A stretch of DNA of 11,776 bases from Pseudomonas sp. UBA4194 (GCF_002379585.1 NZ_DFUE01000045.1:1-11776), one strand, 5' to 3'. Shown: positions 1-7,437, numbered from the stretch's first letter. The notes: generated from the letters alone by a model not told the origin. Made by a program: numbers and translations.

Positions 1-2
1 GG

Positions 3-47
3 GTCACAAGCAAGCCGGCCGAGTGGGTGTACAAGGAAGTAAAGTAG
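3..47 (+). CDS. Possible C-terminal tail of an upstream gene (partial)
   Basis: One frame runs open from the window edge and ends in a TAG, giving the peptide VTSKPAEWVYKEVK. The lysine/glutamate-rich ending looks like a natural protein C-terminus, but 14 residues are too few to name a family. The gene would start outside the window and be transcribed in the same direction as the prp cluster. The alternative is that this is non-coding DNA at a contig edge. I do not recognise it. Confidence 0.25.
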   Translation, partial: VTSKPAEWVYKEVK

Positions 48-176
48 TGTGGTGCCAACGGTGCGACGCTGAACACGTAGCGTAACCCCAAGGATATTCC
101 CGCGATAAGTGACGCGATTGGCAAGGAGCTGGTTGCCGGCGGGTCGGTACGGACCGAGCAGGCTCGGCAGAGTGGT

Positions 177-198
177 CCCCACCCACCCACCCCCTCCC
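177..198 (-). other. G-quadruplex motif on the minus strand
   Basis: On the plus strand five C-tracts of 4, 3, 3, 5 and 3 bases (177-180, 182-184, 186-188, 190-194, 196-198) are separated by single bases. The minus strand therefore reads as five G-tracts of at least three with one-base loops, which matches the known requirement for very stable parallel quadruplexes. It lies about 140 bp upstream of the GntR gene. A regulatory effect is inference only. Confidence 0.5.
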
Positions 199-250
199 GG
201 GCCGGGTCAGGGGACCATCCGCCACTCACCTCGACCCCCCCCTCACCCGC

Positions 251-262
251 ACTGTCGACAAT
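251..262. promoter_or_regulatory. Candidate GntR-family operator palindrome
   Basis: The 12-mer ACTGTCGACAAT is a palindrome with one mispair (C252 against A261); the perfect form would be ATTGTCGACAAT. Short palindromes of the TTGTnnACAA type are common operators of FadR-type GntR repressors, and this one lies 75 bp upstream of such a regulator at the head of the prp cluster. It just precedes the promoter candidate at 276-304. That it is the autoregulatory operator is inference. Confidence 0.45.
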
Positions 263-275
263 GCCCGCACCACAC

Positions 276-304
276 TTGACCAAAACCCCTCACAAAGCTA
301 GTTT
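276..304 (+). promoter_or_regulatory. Candidate sigma-70 promoter of the prp cluster
   Basis: A TTGACC (276-281) lies 17 bp before TAGTTT (299-304), which fits sigma-70 -35 and -10 boxes, the second weakly. Transcription would start near 311 and leave a leader of about 25 nt before the regulator's ATG. The start point is overlapped by a perfect 7-bp inverted repeat, TTGACAC (303-309) and GTGTCAA (326-332), which could be an operator. The assignment rests on spacing and partial consensus match only. Confidence 0.35.
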
Positions 305-336
305 GACACCCAAGCCCTCCAGCATGTGTCAACAAT

Positions 337-1056
337 ATGCCCGCTCAGGCCACACTGCTTGCCCCTACTACCGCCGATTCCGAAACCCTTTCGGAGAACG
401 TTTTCCGGCGCATCCAGGCTGCCATCATCAGTGGCGAAATCGCCCCGGGCAGCAAGATCTCCGAACCTGAACTGGCCCGCACCTACGGCATCAGCCGAGG
501 TCCTCTACGCGAGGCGATTCACCGACTAGAAGGTCAACGCCTGCTGGTCCGAATCCCCCACGTCGGCGCCCGTGTGGTATCGCTCAATCATGCCGAACTG
601 ATCGAGCTGTACGAAATCCGCGAATCCCTGGAAGGGATGGCCTGTCGTCTGGCTGCCGAACGCATGACCCGCGAGCAGATCGACGAACTGCGCCAGGTGC
701 TCGATACCCACGAGCGCGATGCCGCTTTCCAGGCTGGCGTAGGCTACTACCAGCAGGAAGGTGATTTCGATTTCCACTACCGAATCATTCAGGGCAGCGG
801 CAACCAAACGCTGGTGCAAATGCTCTGCGACGACCTCTATCAATTGGTGCGCATGTACCGCATCCAGTTTTCGGCCACGCCAAACCGACCCCATCAGGCC
901 TTCGCCGAGCACCACCGGATTCTCGACGCTATCGCCGAGCGCGACGGCGAGTTGGCCGAGCTGTTGATGCGCCGGCACATCGGTGCGTCCAAACGCAATA
1001 TCGAGCGCCATTACCTGGACGCCAACCACAACAAGACCCCAGGAGATAAACCATGA
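337..1056 (+). CDS. GntR/FadR-family transcriptional regulator of the methylcitrate cluster
   Basis: A 239-residue regulator of the FadR subgroup of GntR proteins. The N-terminal winged helix-turn-helix spans about residues 18-80, with the conserved run ISEPELARTYGISRGPLREA at 41-60. The C-terminal FCD ligand domain (about 88-225) keeps the usual metal-site pattern: D143-x3-H147, H193 in EHHRILDAI and H214 in MRRHI. In this family FCD domains bind small carboxylates, so a methylcitrate-pathway intermediate as effector is a reasonable inference. It is first in the cluster and its TGA overlaps the prpB start as ATGA, so it is probably co-transcribed and translationally coupled. The start at 337 gives a normal family length but has no clear Shine-Dalgarno. 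A near-palindrome at 251-262 and an inverted repeat at 303-332 are candidate self-binding sites. Similar genes stand next to prpB in other pseudomonads. The family is certain; the effector is not shown. Confidence 0.95.
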   Translation: MPAQATLLAPTTADSETLSENVFRRIQAAIISGEIAPGSKISEPELARTYGISRGPLREAIHRLEGQRLLVRIPHVGARVVSLNHAELIELYEIRESLEGMACRLAAERMTREQIDELRQVLDTHERDAAFQAGVGYYQQEGDFDFHYRIIQGSGNQTLVQMLCDDLYQLVRMYRIQFSATPNRPHQAFAEHHRILDAIAERDGELAELLMRRHIGASKRNIERHYLDANHNKTPGDKP

Positions 1057-1940
1057 GTTCGCACAACAGCCCCGGCCAGCGATTCCGCGATGCGGTCGCC
1101 AGCGAGTCCCCCCTGCAAGTGGTCGGGGCCATCAACGCCAACCATGCCTTGCTGGCCAAGCGCGCCGGCTTCAAGGCTATCTACCTGTCCGGCGGCGGTG
1201 TCGCCGCAGGCTCCCTGGGGCTGCCGGACCTGGGCATCAGCGGGCTGGACGACGTACTCACCGACGTGCGACGCATCACCGACGTCTGCGACCTGCCGCT
1301 GTTGGTGGATGTGGACACCGGATTCGGCTCCTCGGCCTTCAACGTCGCGCGCACGGTCAAGTCGATGATCAAGTTCGGCGCCGCTGCCATGCACATCGAA
1401 GACCAGGTGGGGGCCAAGCGCTGCGGACACCGGCCGAACAAGGAAATCGTCAGCCAGCAGGAGATGGTTGATCGCATCAAGGCCGCCCTGGATGCCCGCA
1501 CTGACGACAGCTTCGTGATCATGGCGCGCACCGACGCCTTGGCAGTGGAGGGCCTGGAGGCTGCTCTGGATCGCGCTGCCGCCTGCATCGAAGCAGGTGC
1601 GGACATGGTCTTCCCGGAAGCCATCACCGAACTCGAGATGTACAAGCTGTTCGCCGCGCGGGTGAAGGCACCGATCCTGGCCAACATCACCGAATTCGGC
1701 GCCACACCGCTGTACACCACCGAACAGCTCAAAGGCGCCGACGTTTCGCTGGTGCTCTACCCGTTGTCGGCCTTCCGCGCCATGAACAAGGCCGCTGAAA
1801 ACGTCTACACCGCGATTCGCCGCGATGGTACGCAACAAAATGTCATCGACTCGATGCAGACTCGCATGGAGCTTTACGACGCCATCGACTATCACACATT
1901 CGAGCAGAAGCTCGACGCGCTGTTCGCGCAGAAGAAGTGA
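1053..1940 (+). CDS. prpB: 2-methylisocitrate lyase
   Basis: Cleaves 2-methylisocitrate to pyruvate and succinate, the last step of the methylcitrate cycle in the cytoplasm. The 295 residues match the usual length (about 295). It belongs to the isocitrate lyase/PEP mutase superfamily. Visible marks are the N-terminal run YLSGGGVAAGSLGLPDLGIS (44-63, with D59), the Mg-binding DVDTGFG (86-92) with D86 and D88, and the catalytic KRCGH (122-126) with Cys124. This KRCGH form is the methylisocitrate/isocitrate lyase signature rather than a PEP mutase one. The start is supported by AGGAG at 1041-1045, seven bases before the ATG, and by the ATGA overlap with the regulator. prpC follows after 50 bp. 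No key residue is missing. Confidence 0.97.
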   Translation: MSSHNSPGQRFRDAVASESPLQVVGAINANHALLAKRAGFKAIYLSGGGVAAGSLGLPDLGISGLDDVLTDVRRITDVCDLPLLVDVDTGFGSSAFNVARTVKSMIKFGAAAMHIEDQVGAKRCGHRPNKEIVSQQEMVDRIKAALDARTDDSFVIMARTDALAVEGLEAALDRAAACIEAGADMVFPEAITELEMYKLFAARVKAPILANITEFGATPLYTTEQLKGADVSLVLYPLSAFRAMNKAAENVYTAIRRDGTQQNVIDSMQTRMELYDAIDYHTFEQKLDALFAQKK

Positions 1941-1990
1941 ACAGCCCTACCGCCCATTTCCCATAACAAATCCAAAATCGGAGAAAGCAA

Positions 1991-3118
1991 ATGGCCGAAG
2001 CAAAAGTACTCAGTGGGGCCGGCCTGCGTGGCCAGGTGGCCGGACAAACCGCGCTGTCCACGGTCGGCATGCCCGGCGCAGGCCTGACCTATCGGGGCTA
2101 CGACGTGCGTCAGTTGGCCGAACATGCACTGTTCGAAGAAGTGGCCTACCTGTTGCTGTACGGCGAACTGCCCAGCCAGGACGAACTGGCCGCCTATCAA
2201 GGCAAATTGCGCAGCCTGCGCGATTTGCCCCAGCCATTGAAGGAAGTGCTGGAGCGCATCCCTTCCAATACTCACCCCATGGATGTGATGCGCACGGGCG
2301 CTTCGTTCCTCGGCACCCTGGAGCCGGAGCGCAGCTTCGAGCAGCAGCATCATGTCACCGACCGGCTGCTGGCCGCATTTCCTGCGATCATGTGCTACTG
2401 GTATCGCTACAGTCACCACGGTGTGCGCATTGACTGCCGCAGCGATGAAGACACGTTCGCCGCGCACTTCCTGTTTCTGCTGCATGGCAAGACGCCCAGC
2501 GAATTGCACAGCAAGGTCATGGACGTGTCGCTGATTCTGTACGCGGAGCACGAGTTCAATGCCTCGACCTTCACCGCTCGTGTGTGTGCGTCCACCCTGT
2601 CGGACATGTACTCGTGCGTGACCGCCGCCATCGGTTCGCTGCGTGGGCCGCTGCACGGCGGCGCCAACGAAGCCGCCATGGCAATGATCGAGAAATTCGC
2701 CTCGCCCGATGAGGCCGTGCGCGGCACCCTGGCGATGCTGGAGCGCAAGGACAAGATCATGGGTTTCGGCCATGCCGTGTACAAGGATAACGATCCGCGC
2801 AACGAAGTGATCAAGGGGTGGGCCCGGCGCCTGGCCGAAGAGGTGGGCGACACGGTGCTGTACCCGGTGTCCGAGGCCATCGACAAGACCATGTGGGAGC
2901 AGAAGAAGCTGTTTCCCAATGCCGACTTCTACCATGCCTCGGCGTACCACTTCATGGGCATTCCTACCGAGCTGTTCACCCCCATCTTCGTCTGCTCGCG
3001 GGTGACTGGCTGGGCCGCCCACGTGTTCGAGCAGCGTGCCAACAACCGGATCATTCGGCCCAGCGCCGAGTATGTAGGAGTCGAACAGCGCGAGTTCGTG
3101 CCGCTGGACCAGCGCTGA
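1991..3118 (+). CDS. prpC: 2-methylcitrate synthase
   Basis: Condenses propionyl-CoA with oxaloacetate to 2-methylcitrate, the entry step of the cycle. The 375 residues match bacterial methylcitrate synthases, which are shorter than the housekeeping hexameric citrate synthase (about 430). Citrate-synthase landmarks are present: GPLHGGANEAAM (219-230) with His222, the family signature GFGHAVYKDNDPR (258-270) with His261 and Arg270, and the catalytic Asp312 in ADFYH. The start has GGAGA at 1980-1984 at good spacing. It lies 50 bp after prpB and is followed by a REP-flanked repeat array before acnD, so downstream expression may be uncoupled here. Location between prpB and acnD separates it from ordinary citrate synthase. 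Confidence 0.97.
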   Translation: MAEAKVLSGAGLRGQVAGQTALSTVGMPGAGLTYRGYDVRQLAEHALFEEVAYLLLYGELPSQDELAAYQGKLRSLRDLPQPLKEVLERIPSNTHPMDVMRTGASFLGTLEPERSFEQQHHVTDRLLAAFPAIMCYWYRYSHHGVRIDCRSDEDTFAAHFLFLLHGKTPSELHSKVMDVSLILYAEHEFNASTFTARVCASTLSDMYSCVTAAIGSLRGPLHGGANEAAMAMIEKFASPDEAVRGTLAMLERKDKIMGFGHAVYKDNDPRNEVIKGWARRLAEEVGDTVLYPVSEAIDKTMWEQKKLFPNADFYHASAYHFMGIPTELFTPIFVCSRVTGWAAHVFEQRANNRIIRPSAEYVGVEQREFVPLDQR

Positions 3119-3128
3119 CCGTACCGCC

Positions 3129-3157
3129 GCCATCGCGGGCAGAGCCCGCTCCCACAG
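3129..3157 (-). repeat. REP element, left arm of a REP pair in the prp operon
   Basis: A 29-bp REP core starting 10 bp after the prpC stop. Read on the minus strand it has the conserved CTGTGGGAGC head and CGCGATGGC tail, with the hairpin GCGGGCTCTGCCCGC, whose stem is closed by a C-G pair. It faces an inverted copy at 3438-3466. The complementarity extends inward (CACAGGGGATCT here against AGACCCCTGTG on the other side). It can form a hairpin in the transcript between prpC and acnD. Confidence 0.9.
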
Positions 3158-3171
3158 GGGATCTCCATGGA

Positions 3172-3426
3172 CATGGAAATCTCCAGTGATGTTGGGGATC
3201 TTCCTGGCCATGGAATCTCCAGTGAAGCTGGGGATTTTCAGACAGTGGAGATCTCCAGTGATGTTGGGGATCTTCCTGGCCATGGAATCTCCAGTGATGC
3301 TGGGGCTTTTCAGACAGTGGAGATCTCCAGTACTGCTGGGGCTTTCCAAGCCAATGGAGATATCCAGTACTGCTGGTGATTTTCAAGCCAGTGAAGATCT
3401 CCAGCAATGCTGAGGATCTTCAAGCC
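3172..3426 (+). repeat. Minisatellite of 36/37-bp units between REP arms
   Basis: Seven head-to-tail units fill the space between the two REP arms: 3172-3208 (37 bp), 3209-3244, 3245-3280, 3281-3316, 3317-3352 (36 bp each), 3353-3389 and 3390-3426 (37 bp). Every unit has a version of ATCTCCAG followed by TGCTGGGG and a TTTTCAG or CTTCCTGG stretch. The first four units form a 72-bp duplication: 3173-3244 and 3245-3316 differ at four positions by my count. Two units begin with the perfect 12-bp palindrome TGGAGATCTCCA. No gene function is assigned. It stays in the transcribed strand of the operon. Confidence 0.9.
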
Positions 3427-3437
3427 AGTGAAGACCC

Positions 3438-3466
3438 CTGTGGGAGCGGGTTCTACCCGCGATGGG
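3438..3466 (+). repeat. REP element, right arm of the prp-operon REP pair
   Basis: A 29-bp REP core on the plus strand, with the CTGTGGGAGC head and hairpin GCGGGTTCTACCCGC closed by a T-A pair; the last base is G where most copies have C. It is inverted relative to 3129-3157, so the two form a REP pair enclosing the minisatellite. From 3467 to the acnD start at 3543 nothing else is recognisable. Confidence 0.9.
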
Positions 3467-3542
3467 CGCGCCGCAGATGTCCTGCCAAGCCCGTAAGAAC
3501 GCCGCACCGCCGATCCACCGCCTTGCACCGTGAGCCGACCTG

Positions 3543-6137
3543 ATGAACACACACTATCGCAAGCCCTTTCCCAACAGCCCACTGGACTATTACGACGCCC
3601 AAGAAGCCGTCGAAGCCCTCCAGCCGGGCGCCTATGCCACCCTGCCCTACACCTCCCGAGTACTGGCGGAAAACCTGGTGCGCCGCTGCGACCCCGCCAC
3701 CCTGGACGCCTCCCTGCGCCAGTTGATCGAGCGCAAGCGCGACCTCGACTTCCCCTGGTACCCCGCCCGCGTGGTGTGCCATGACATCCTCGGCCAGACC
3801 GCCCTGGTCGATCTCGCCGGCCTGCGCGATGCCATCGCCGACCAAGGCGGCGACCCCGCCCAGGTCAACCCGGTGGTACCGACCCAACTGATCGTCGACC
3901 ATTCCCTGGCCGTGGAAAGCGCTGGTTTCGACCCCCAGGCTTTCGAAAAGAACCGCGCCATCGAAGACCGCCGCAACGAAGACCGTTTCCACTTTATCGA
4001 CTGGACCAAGAAAGCTTTCAAGAACGTCGATGTGATCCCGCCAGGCAACGGCATCATGCATCAGATCAACCTGGAGAAAATGTCGCCGGTGATCCAGGTG
4101 CGCGACGGCGTGGCTTTCCCCGACACCTGCGTGGGCACCGACAGCCACACGCCTCATGTAGATGCCCTGGGCGTCATCGCCATCGGTGTCGGTGGCCTGG
4201 AAGCCGAAAGCGTCATGCTTGGCCGGGCATCGTGGATGCGTCTGCCCGAAATCGTCGGCGTCGAGCTGACCGGCAAACTGCAGCCGGGCATCACCGCCAC
4301 CGACATGGTGCTGGCCCTGACCCAATACCTGCGCCAGCAAAAAGTCGTTGGCGCCTACCTGGAATTCTTCGGCGAGGGGGCTCGCGCCCTGACCCTTGGC
4401 GACCGCGCCACGCTGTCCAACATGGCCCCGGAATACGGCGCTACGGCAGCGATGTTCTACATCGACCAGCAGACCATCGATTACCTCAAGCTGACCGGCC
4501 GCGAAGCCCAGCAGGTGCAGTTGGTGGAAGACTATGCGCGGCTGACCGGGCTGTGGGCCGACAGCCTGGACAACGCCGTGTACGAGCGTGGCCTGCGTTT
4601 CGACCTCAGCTCGGTGGTACGCAACATGGCCGGCCCTAGCAACCCCCACGCCCGTTTCGCCACCCGCGATCTGGCCGCTCAGGGCATTGCCGGTCAATGG
4701 GACGCGGTCCCTGGGCAAATGCCCGATGGCGCAGTGATCATCGCAGCCATCACCAGCTGCACCAACACCAGCAACCCGCGCAACGTGATCGCTGCCGGCC
4801 TGCTGGCGCGCAACGCCAATCGCCTGGGCCTGACCCGCAAGCCCTGGGTGAAGTCTTCCCTGGCGCCAGGCTCCAAGACCGTGGCCCTGTACCTGGACGA
4901 AGCAGGCCTGACCACGGAGCTCGAACAACTGGGCTTCGGCATCGTCGCGTTCGCCTGCACGACCTGCAACGGGATGTCCGGCGCACTCGACCCAGTCATC
5001 CAGCAGGAGATCATCGACCGCGACCTGTACGCCACGGCGGTCCTCTCGGGCAACCGCAACTTCGATGGCCGCATCCACCCGTACGCCAAGCAAGCCTTCC
5101 TGGCCTCACCCCCCCTGGTCGTGGCCTATGCCATCGCCGGCACCATCCGCTTCGACATCGAAAAGGATGTACTGGGCATCGCTGCCGACGGCCGCGAGAT
5201 TCGCCTGGCCGATATCTGGCCCGCCGATGAGGAAATCGATGCCGTGGTGAAGACCTCGGTCAAGCCCGAGCAGTTCCGCCAGGTGTACATCCCCATGTTC
5301 GCCATCCATGAAGACACCGGGCCCAAAGTCGCGCCGCTCTACGACTGGCGCGAAATGAGCACCTACATCCGCCGCCCGCCCTACTGGGAAGGCGCCTTGG
5401 CCGGCGAACGCAGCCTCAAGGGCATGCGCCCGCTAGCGGTGCTGCCGGACAACATCACCACCGATCACCTGTCGCCGTCCAACGCCATCATGCTGGACAG
5501 TGCCGCTGGCGAATACCTGGCGAAAATGGGCTTGCCCGAAGAAGACTTCAACTCCTATGCCACTCACCGCGGCGACCATCTGACCGCCCAGCGGGCAACG
5601 TTCGCCAACCCCAAGCTGTACAACGAAATGGTGATGGAGAACGGCAAGGTCAAGCAGGGCTCGCTGGCGCGGATAGAACCGGAAGGCACGGTGACGCGGA
5701 TGTGGGAAGCCATCGAGACCTACATGCAACGCAAGCAGCCGCTGATCATCATCGCCGGTGCCGACTACGGTCAAGGTTCGTCCCGCGACTGGGCCGCCAA
5801 GGGGGTGCGCCTGGCCGGCGTCGAGGCCATCGCCGCCGAAGGCTTCGAGCGTATCCACCGCACCAACCTGGTGGGCATGGGCGTATTGCCGCTGGAGTTC
5901 AAACCCGGCACCGACCGCAAGACACTGGGCATCGACGGCACGGAAACTTTCGACGTGATCGGCCAGCCAACGCCGCGGGCCGACTTGATGCTGGTAATCA
6001 CCCGACGCGACGGCCAACGCCAGGAGGTGGTCGTCACCTGTCGCCTGGATACCGCCGAGGAAGTGTCCATCTACCAAGCCGGCGGCGTGCTGCAGCGCTT
6101 CGCTCAGGATTTCCTCAAAGCAACGGTGGCTGCATGA
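3543..6137 (+). CDS. acnD: Fe-S 2-methylcitrate dehydratase AcnD (aconitase family)
   Basis: Dehydrates 2-methylcitrate to methylaconitate in the methylcitrate cycle and works with PrpF, which converts the product into the cis isomer. The 864 residues fit AcnD, which is slightly shorter than AcnA (about 890-910). The three [4Fe-4S] ligands are present: Cys406 in SCTNTSNP and Cys472/Cys475 in ACTTCNGMSG. Other aconitase marks are GTDSHTPHVDALG (198-210), the SGNRNFDGR run (502-510), and the C-terminal swivel-domain motif GADYGQGSSRDWAAKG (739-754) with substrate-binding Ser/Arg. The ATG at 3543 has only a weak upstream GTGAG. It is 424 bp from prpC because of the REP/minisatellite insert and 34 bp before prpF. 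Pairing with prpF distinguishes it from housekeeping aconitase. Confidence 0.97.
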   Translation: MNTHYRKPFPNSPLDYYDAQEAVEALQPGAYATLPYTSRVLAENLVRRCDPATLDASLRQLIERKRDLDFPWYPARVVCHDILGQTALVDLAGLRDAIADQGGDPAQVNPVVPTQLIVDHSLAVESAGFDPQAFEKNRAIEDRRNEDRFHFIDWTKKAFKNVDVIPPGNGIMHQINLEKMSPVIQVRDGVAFPDTCVGTDSHTPHVDALGVIAIGVGGLEAESVMLGRASWMRLPEIVGVELTGKLQPGITATDMVLALTQYLRQQKVVGAYLEFFGEGARALTLGDRATLSNMAPEYGATAAMFYIDQQTIDYLKLTGREAQQVQLVEDYARLTGLWADSLDNAVYERGLRFDLSSVVRNMAGPSNPHARFATRDLAAQGIAGQWDAVPGQMPDGAVIIAAITSCTNTSNPRNVIAAGLLARNANRLGLTRKPWVKSSLAPGSKTVALYLDEAGLTTELEQLGFGIVAFACTTCNGMSGALDPVIQQEIIDRDLYATAVLSGNRNFDGRIHPYAKQAFLASPPLVVAYAIAGTIRFDIEKDVLGIAADGREIRLADIWPADEEIDAVVKTSVKPEQFRQVYIPMFAIHEDTGPKVAPLYDWREMSTYIRRPPYWEGALAGERSLKGMRPLAVLPDNITTDHLSPSNAIMLDSAAGEYLAKMGLPEEDFNSYATHRGDHLTAQRATFANPKLYNEMVMENGKVKQGSLARIEPEGTVTRMWEAIETYMQRKQPLIIIAGADYGQGSSRDWAAKGVRLAGVEAIAAEGFERIHRTNLVGMGVLPLEFKPGTDRKTLGIDGTETFDVIGQPTPRADLMLVITRRDGQRQEVVVTCRLDTAEEVSIYQAGGVLQRFAQDFLKATVAA

Positions 6138-6171
6138 AGCCCGTGGTTCGTTCCTTTCCAGGAGTATCGAC

Positions 6172-7362
6172 ATGACTCACCCCGCACAGATTCGCATCCC
6201 CGCTACCTACATGCGTGGCGGCACCAGCAAGGGCGTGTTCTTCAAGCTCGCCGATCTGCCATCCGCCGCGCAACACCCCGGCCCTGCCCGTGACGCGCTG
6301 CTGCTGCGCGTCATCGGCAGCCCGGACCCCTATGGCAAGCAGATCGATGGCATGGGTGGGGCAACTTCCAGCACCAGCAAGACGGTGATCCTGAGCCGCA
6401 GCAGCCGTCCCGGCCACGACATCGACTACCTGTTCGGTCAGGTCTCCATCGACAGTGCTTTCGTCGACTGGAGCGGCAACTGCGGCAACCTTTCCGCCGC
6501 CGTGGGGCCGTTCGCTATCGCCAATGGGCTGATCGATCCGCAACGGGTTCCCGAGAATGGCATCGCCACGGTGCGGGTCTGGCAAGCCAACATCGGCAAG
6601 TCGATCATCGCCCACGTTCCGATCACGGCAGGTCAGGTACAGGAAACCGGGGATTTCGAACTCGACGGCGTGACCTTTCCGGCGGCGGAGGTGCAACTGG
6701 AGTTTCTCGATCCCGCCGCTGACGAGGACGGCGCCGGCGGCTCGATGTTCCCCACCGGCAATCTGGTGGATGACCTTGAAGTCCCAGGTATCGGCACTCT
6801 GCGCGCCACCCTGATCAATGCCGGTATTCCGACGATCTTTCTCGAGGCCCGCGCCATCGGCTACAGCGGCATCGAGTTGCAGGAGGCCATCAATGGCGAT
6901 GCCAAGGCCTTGGCCATGTTCGAGACGATTCGTGCCCACGGTGCGCTGCGCATGGGACTGATCGACAACCTGGAGCAAGCTGTGCAACGCCAACACACGC
7001 CGAAGGTGGCGTTCGTGGCTCCCCCGGCCGACTATTTGGCGTCCAGTGGCAAGCCGGTCACGGCGGGCGATATCGATCTGTTGGTCCGGGCACTGTCGAT
7101 GGGCAAGCTGCACCACGCCATGATGGGCACTGCGGCAGTCGCCATCGGCACTGCGGCAGCCATTCCGGGCACGCTGGTGAATGAGGCGGCCGGTGGCGGT
7201 GAACGCACTGCGGTCACCTTCGGCCACCCCTCTGGCACCCTGCGCGTTGGTGCACAGGCCAGTGACGAGTCGGGCGGCTGGAAAGTGACCAAAGCCATCA
7301 TGAGCCGCAGCGCCCGGGTATTGATGGAAGGTTGGGTGCGGGTGCCCTCTTCGCTTGCATAA
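6172..7362 (+). CDS. prpF: 2-methylaconitate cis-trans isomerase PrpF
   Basis: Partner of AcnD; isomerises 2-methyl-trans-aconitate to the cis form so that it can be hydrated to methylisocitrate. The 396 residues match the family, which has a diaminopimelate-epimerase/proline-racemase fold. Conserved runs visible are YMRGGTSKG (13-21), MGGATSSTSKTVIL (61-74) with Lys70 at the place of the lysine implicated in catalysis in characterised homologues, and GNCGNLSAAVGPFAI (102-116) with Cys104. The start has AGGAG at 6160-6164, seven bases before the ATG. It is the last gene of the plus-strand cluster; the next gene is convergent and no prpD follows. Confidence 0.97.
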   Translation: MTHPAQIRIPATYMRGGTSKGVFFKLADLPSAAQHPGPARDALLLRVIGSPDPYGKQIDGMGGATSSTSKTVILSRSSRPGHDIDYLFGQVSIDSAFVDWSGNCGNLSAAVGPFAIANGLIDPQRVPENGIATVRVWQANIGKSIIAHVPITAGQVQETGDFELDGVTFPAAEVQLEFLDPAADEDGAGGSMFPTGNLVDDLEVPGIGTLRATLINAGIPTIFLEARAIGYSGIELQEAINGDAKALAMFETIRAHGALRMGLIDNLEQAVQRQHTPKVAFVAPPADYLASSGKPVTAGDIDLLVRALSMGKLHHAMMGTAAVAIGTAAAIPGTLVNEAAGGGERTAVTFGHPSGTLRVGAQASDESGGWKVTKAIMSRSARVLMEGWVRVPSSLA

Positions 7363-7387
7363 CGACCGCACCCTTTCATTTCTGCAG

Positions 7388-7429
7388 GAGGGGCGTGCAG
7401 CCGCCAAAAGGCCCTGCGCTGCGCCCCTC
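7388..7429. terminator. Possible bidirectional terminator hairpin
   Basis: An 8-bp stem, GAGGGGCG (7388-7395) with CGCCCCTC (7422-7429), and an inner GCAG/CTGC pairing lie between the convergent prpF and RibD-C genes. It starts 25 bp after the prpF stop and ends 8 bp before the facing stop. The position fits a shared terminator, but no T-run follows on either strand, so it may only be a structured 3' end. Confidence 0.35.
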
Positions 7430-7437
7430 GTCCCCGC

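Larger units (their letters stand above)
48..336. other. Intergenic region upstream of the prp regulator
   Basis: No convincing gene is present. The first part holds a short dyad, CCGAGC-AG-GCTCGG (154-167), without a following T-run, so it is a poor terminator. From about 177 to 250 the plus strand is strongly C-rich, with five C-tracts at 177-198 and a run of eight C at 235-242. The promoter-proximal part (251-332) holds two dyads and a promoter candidate, listed separately. Confidence 0.6.

Noticed and set aside
154..167. Intrinsic terminator of the upstream gene (CCGAGC-AG-GCTCGG)
   Set aside because: Short stem with a two-base apparent loop and no T-run after it on either strand.
1011..1895. 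294-residue minus-strand open frame opposite prpB
   Set aside because: Antisense to prpB, whose catalytic motifs are intact; GC-codon shadow.
1892..3349. 485-residue minus-strand open frame across prpC and the minisatellite
   Set aside because: It is antisense to the clearly coding prpC and continues into the repeats only because the 36-bp period keeps all frames open.
3453..5093. 546-residue minus-strand open frame opposite acnD
   Set aside because: Typical antisense shadow of a GC-rich gene. The plus frame has full aconitase motifs and the minus frame shows none.
6115..7407. 430-residue minus-strand open frame opposite prpF
   Set aside because: Shadow of prpF, rich in histidine, alanine and glycine, with no recognisable domain.
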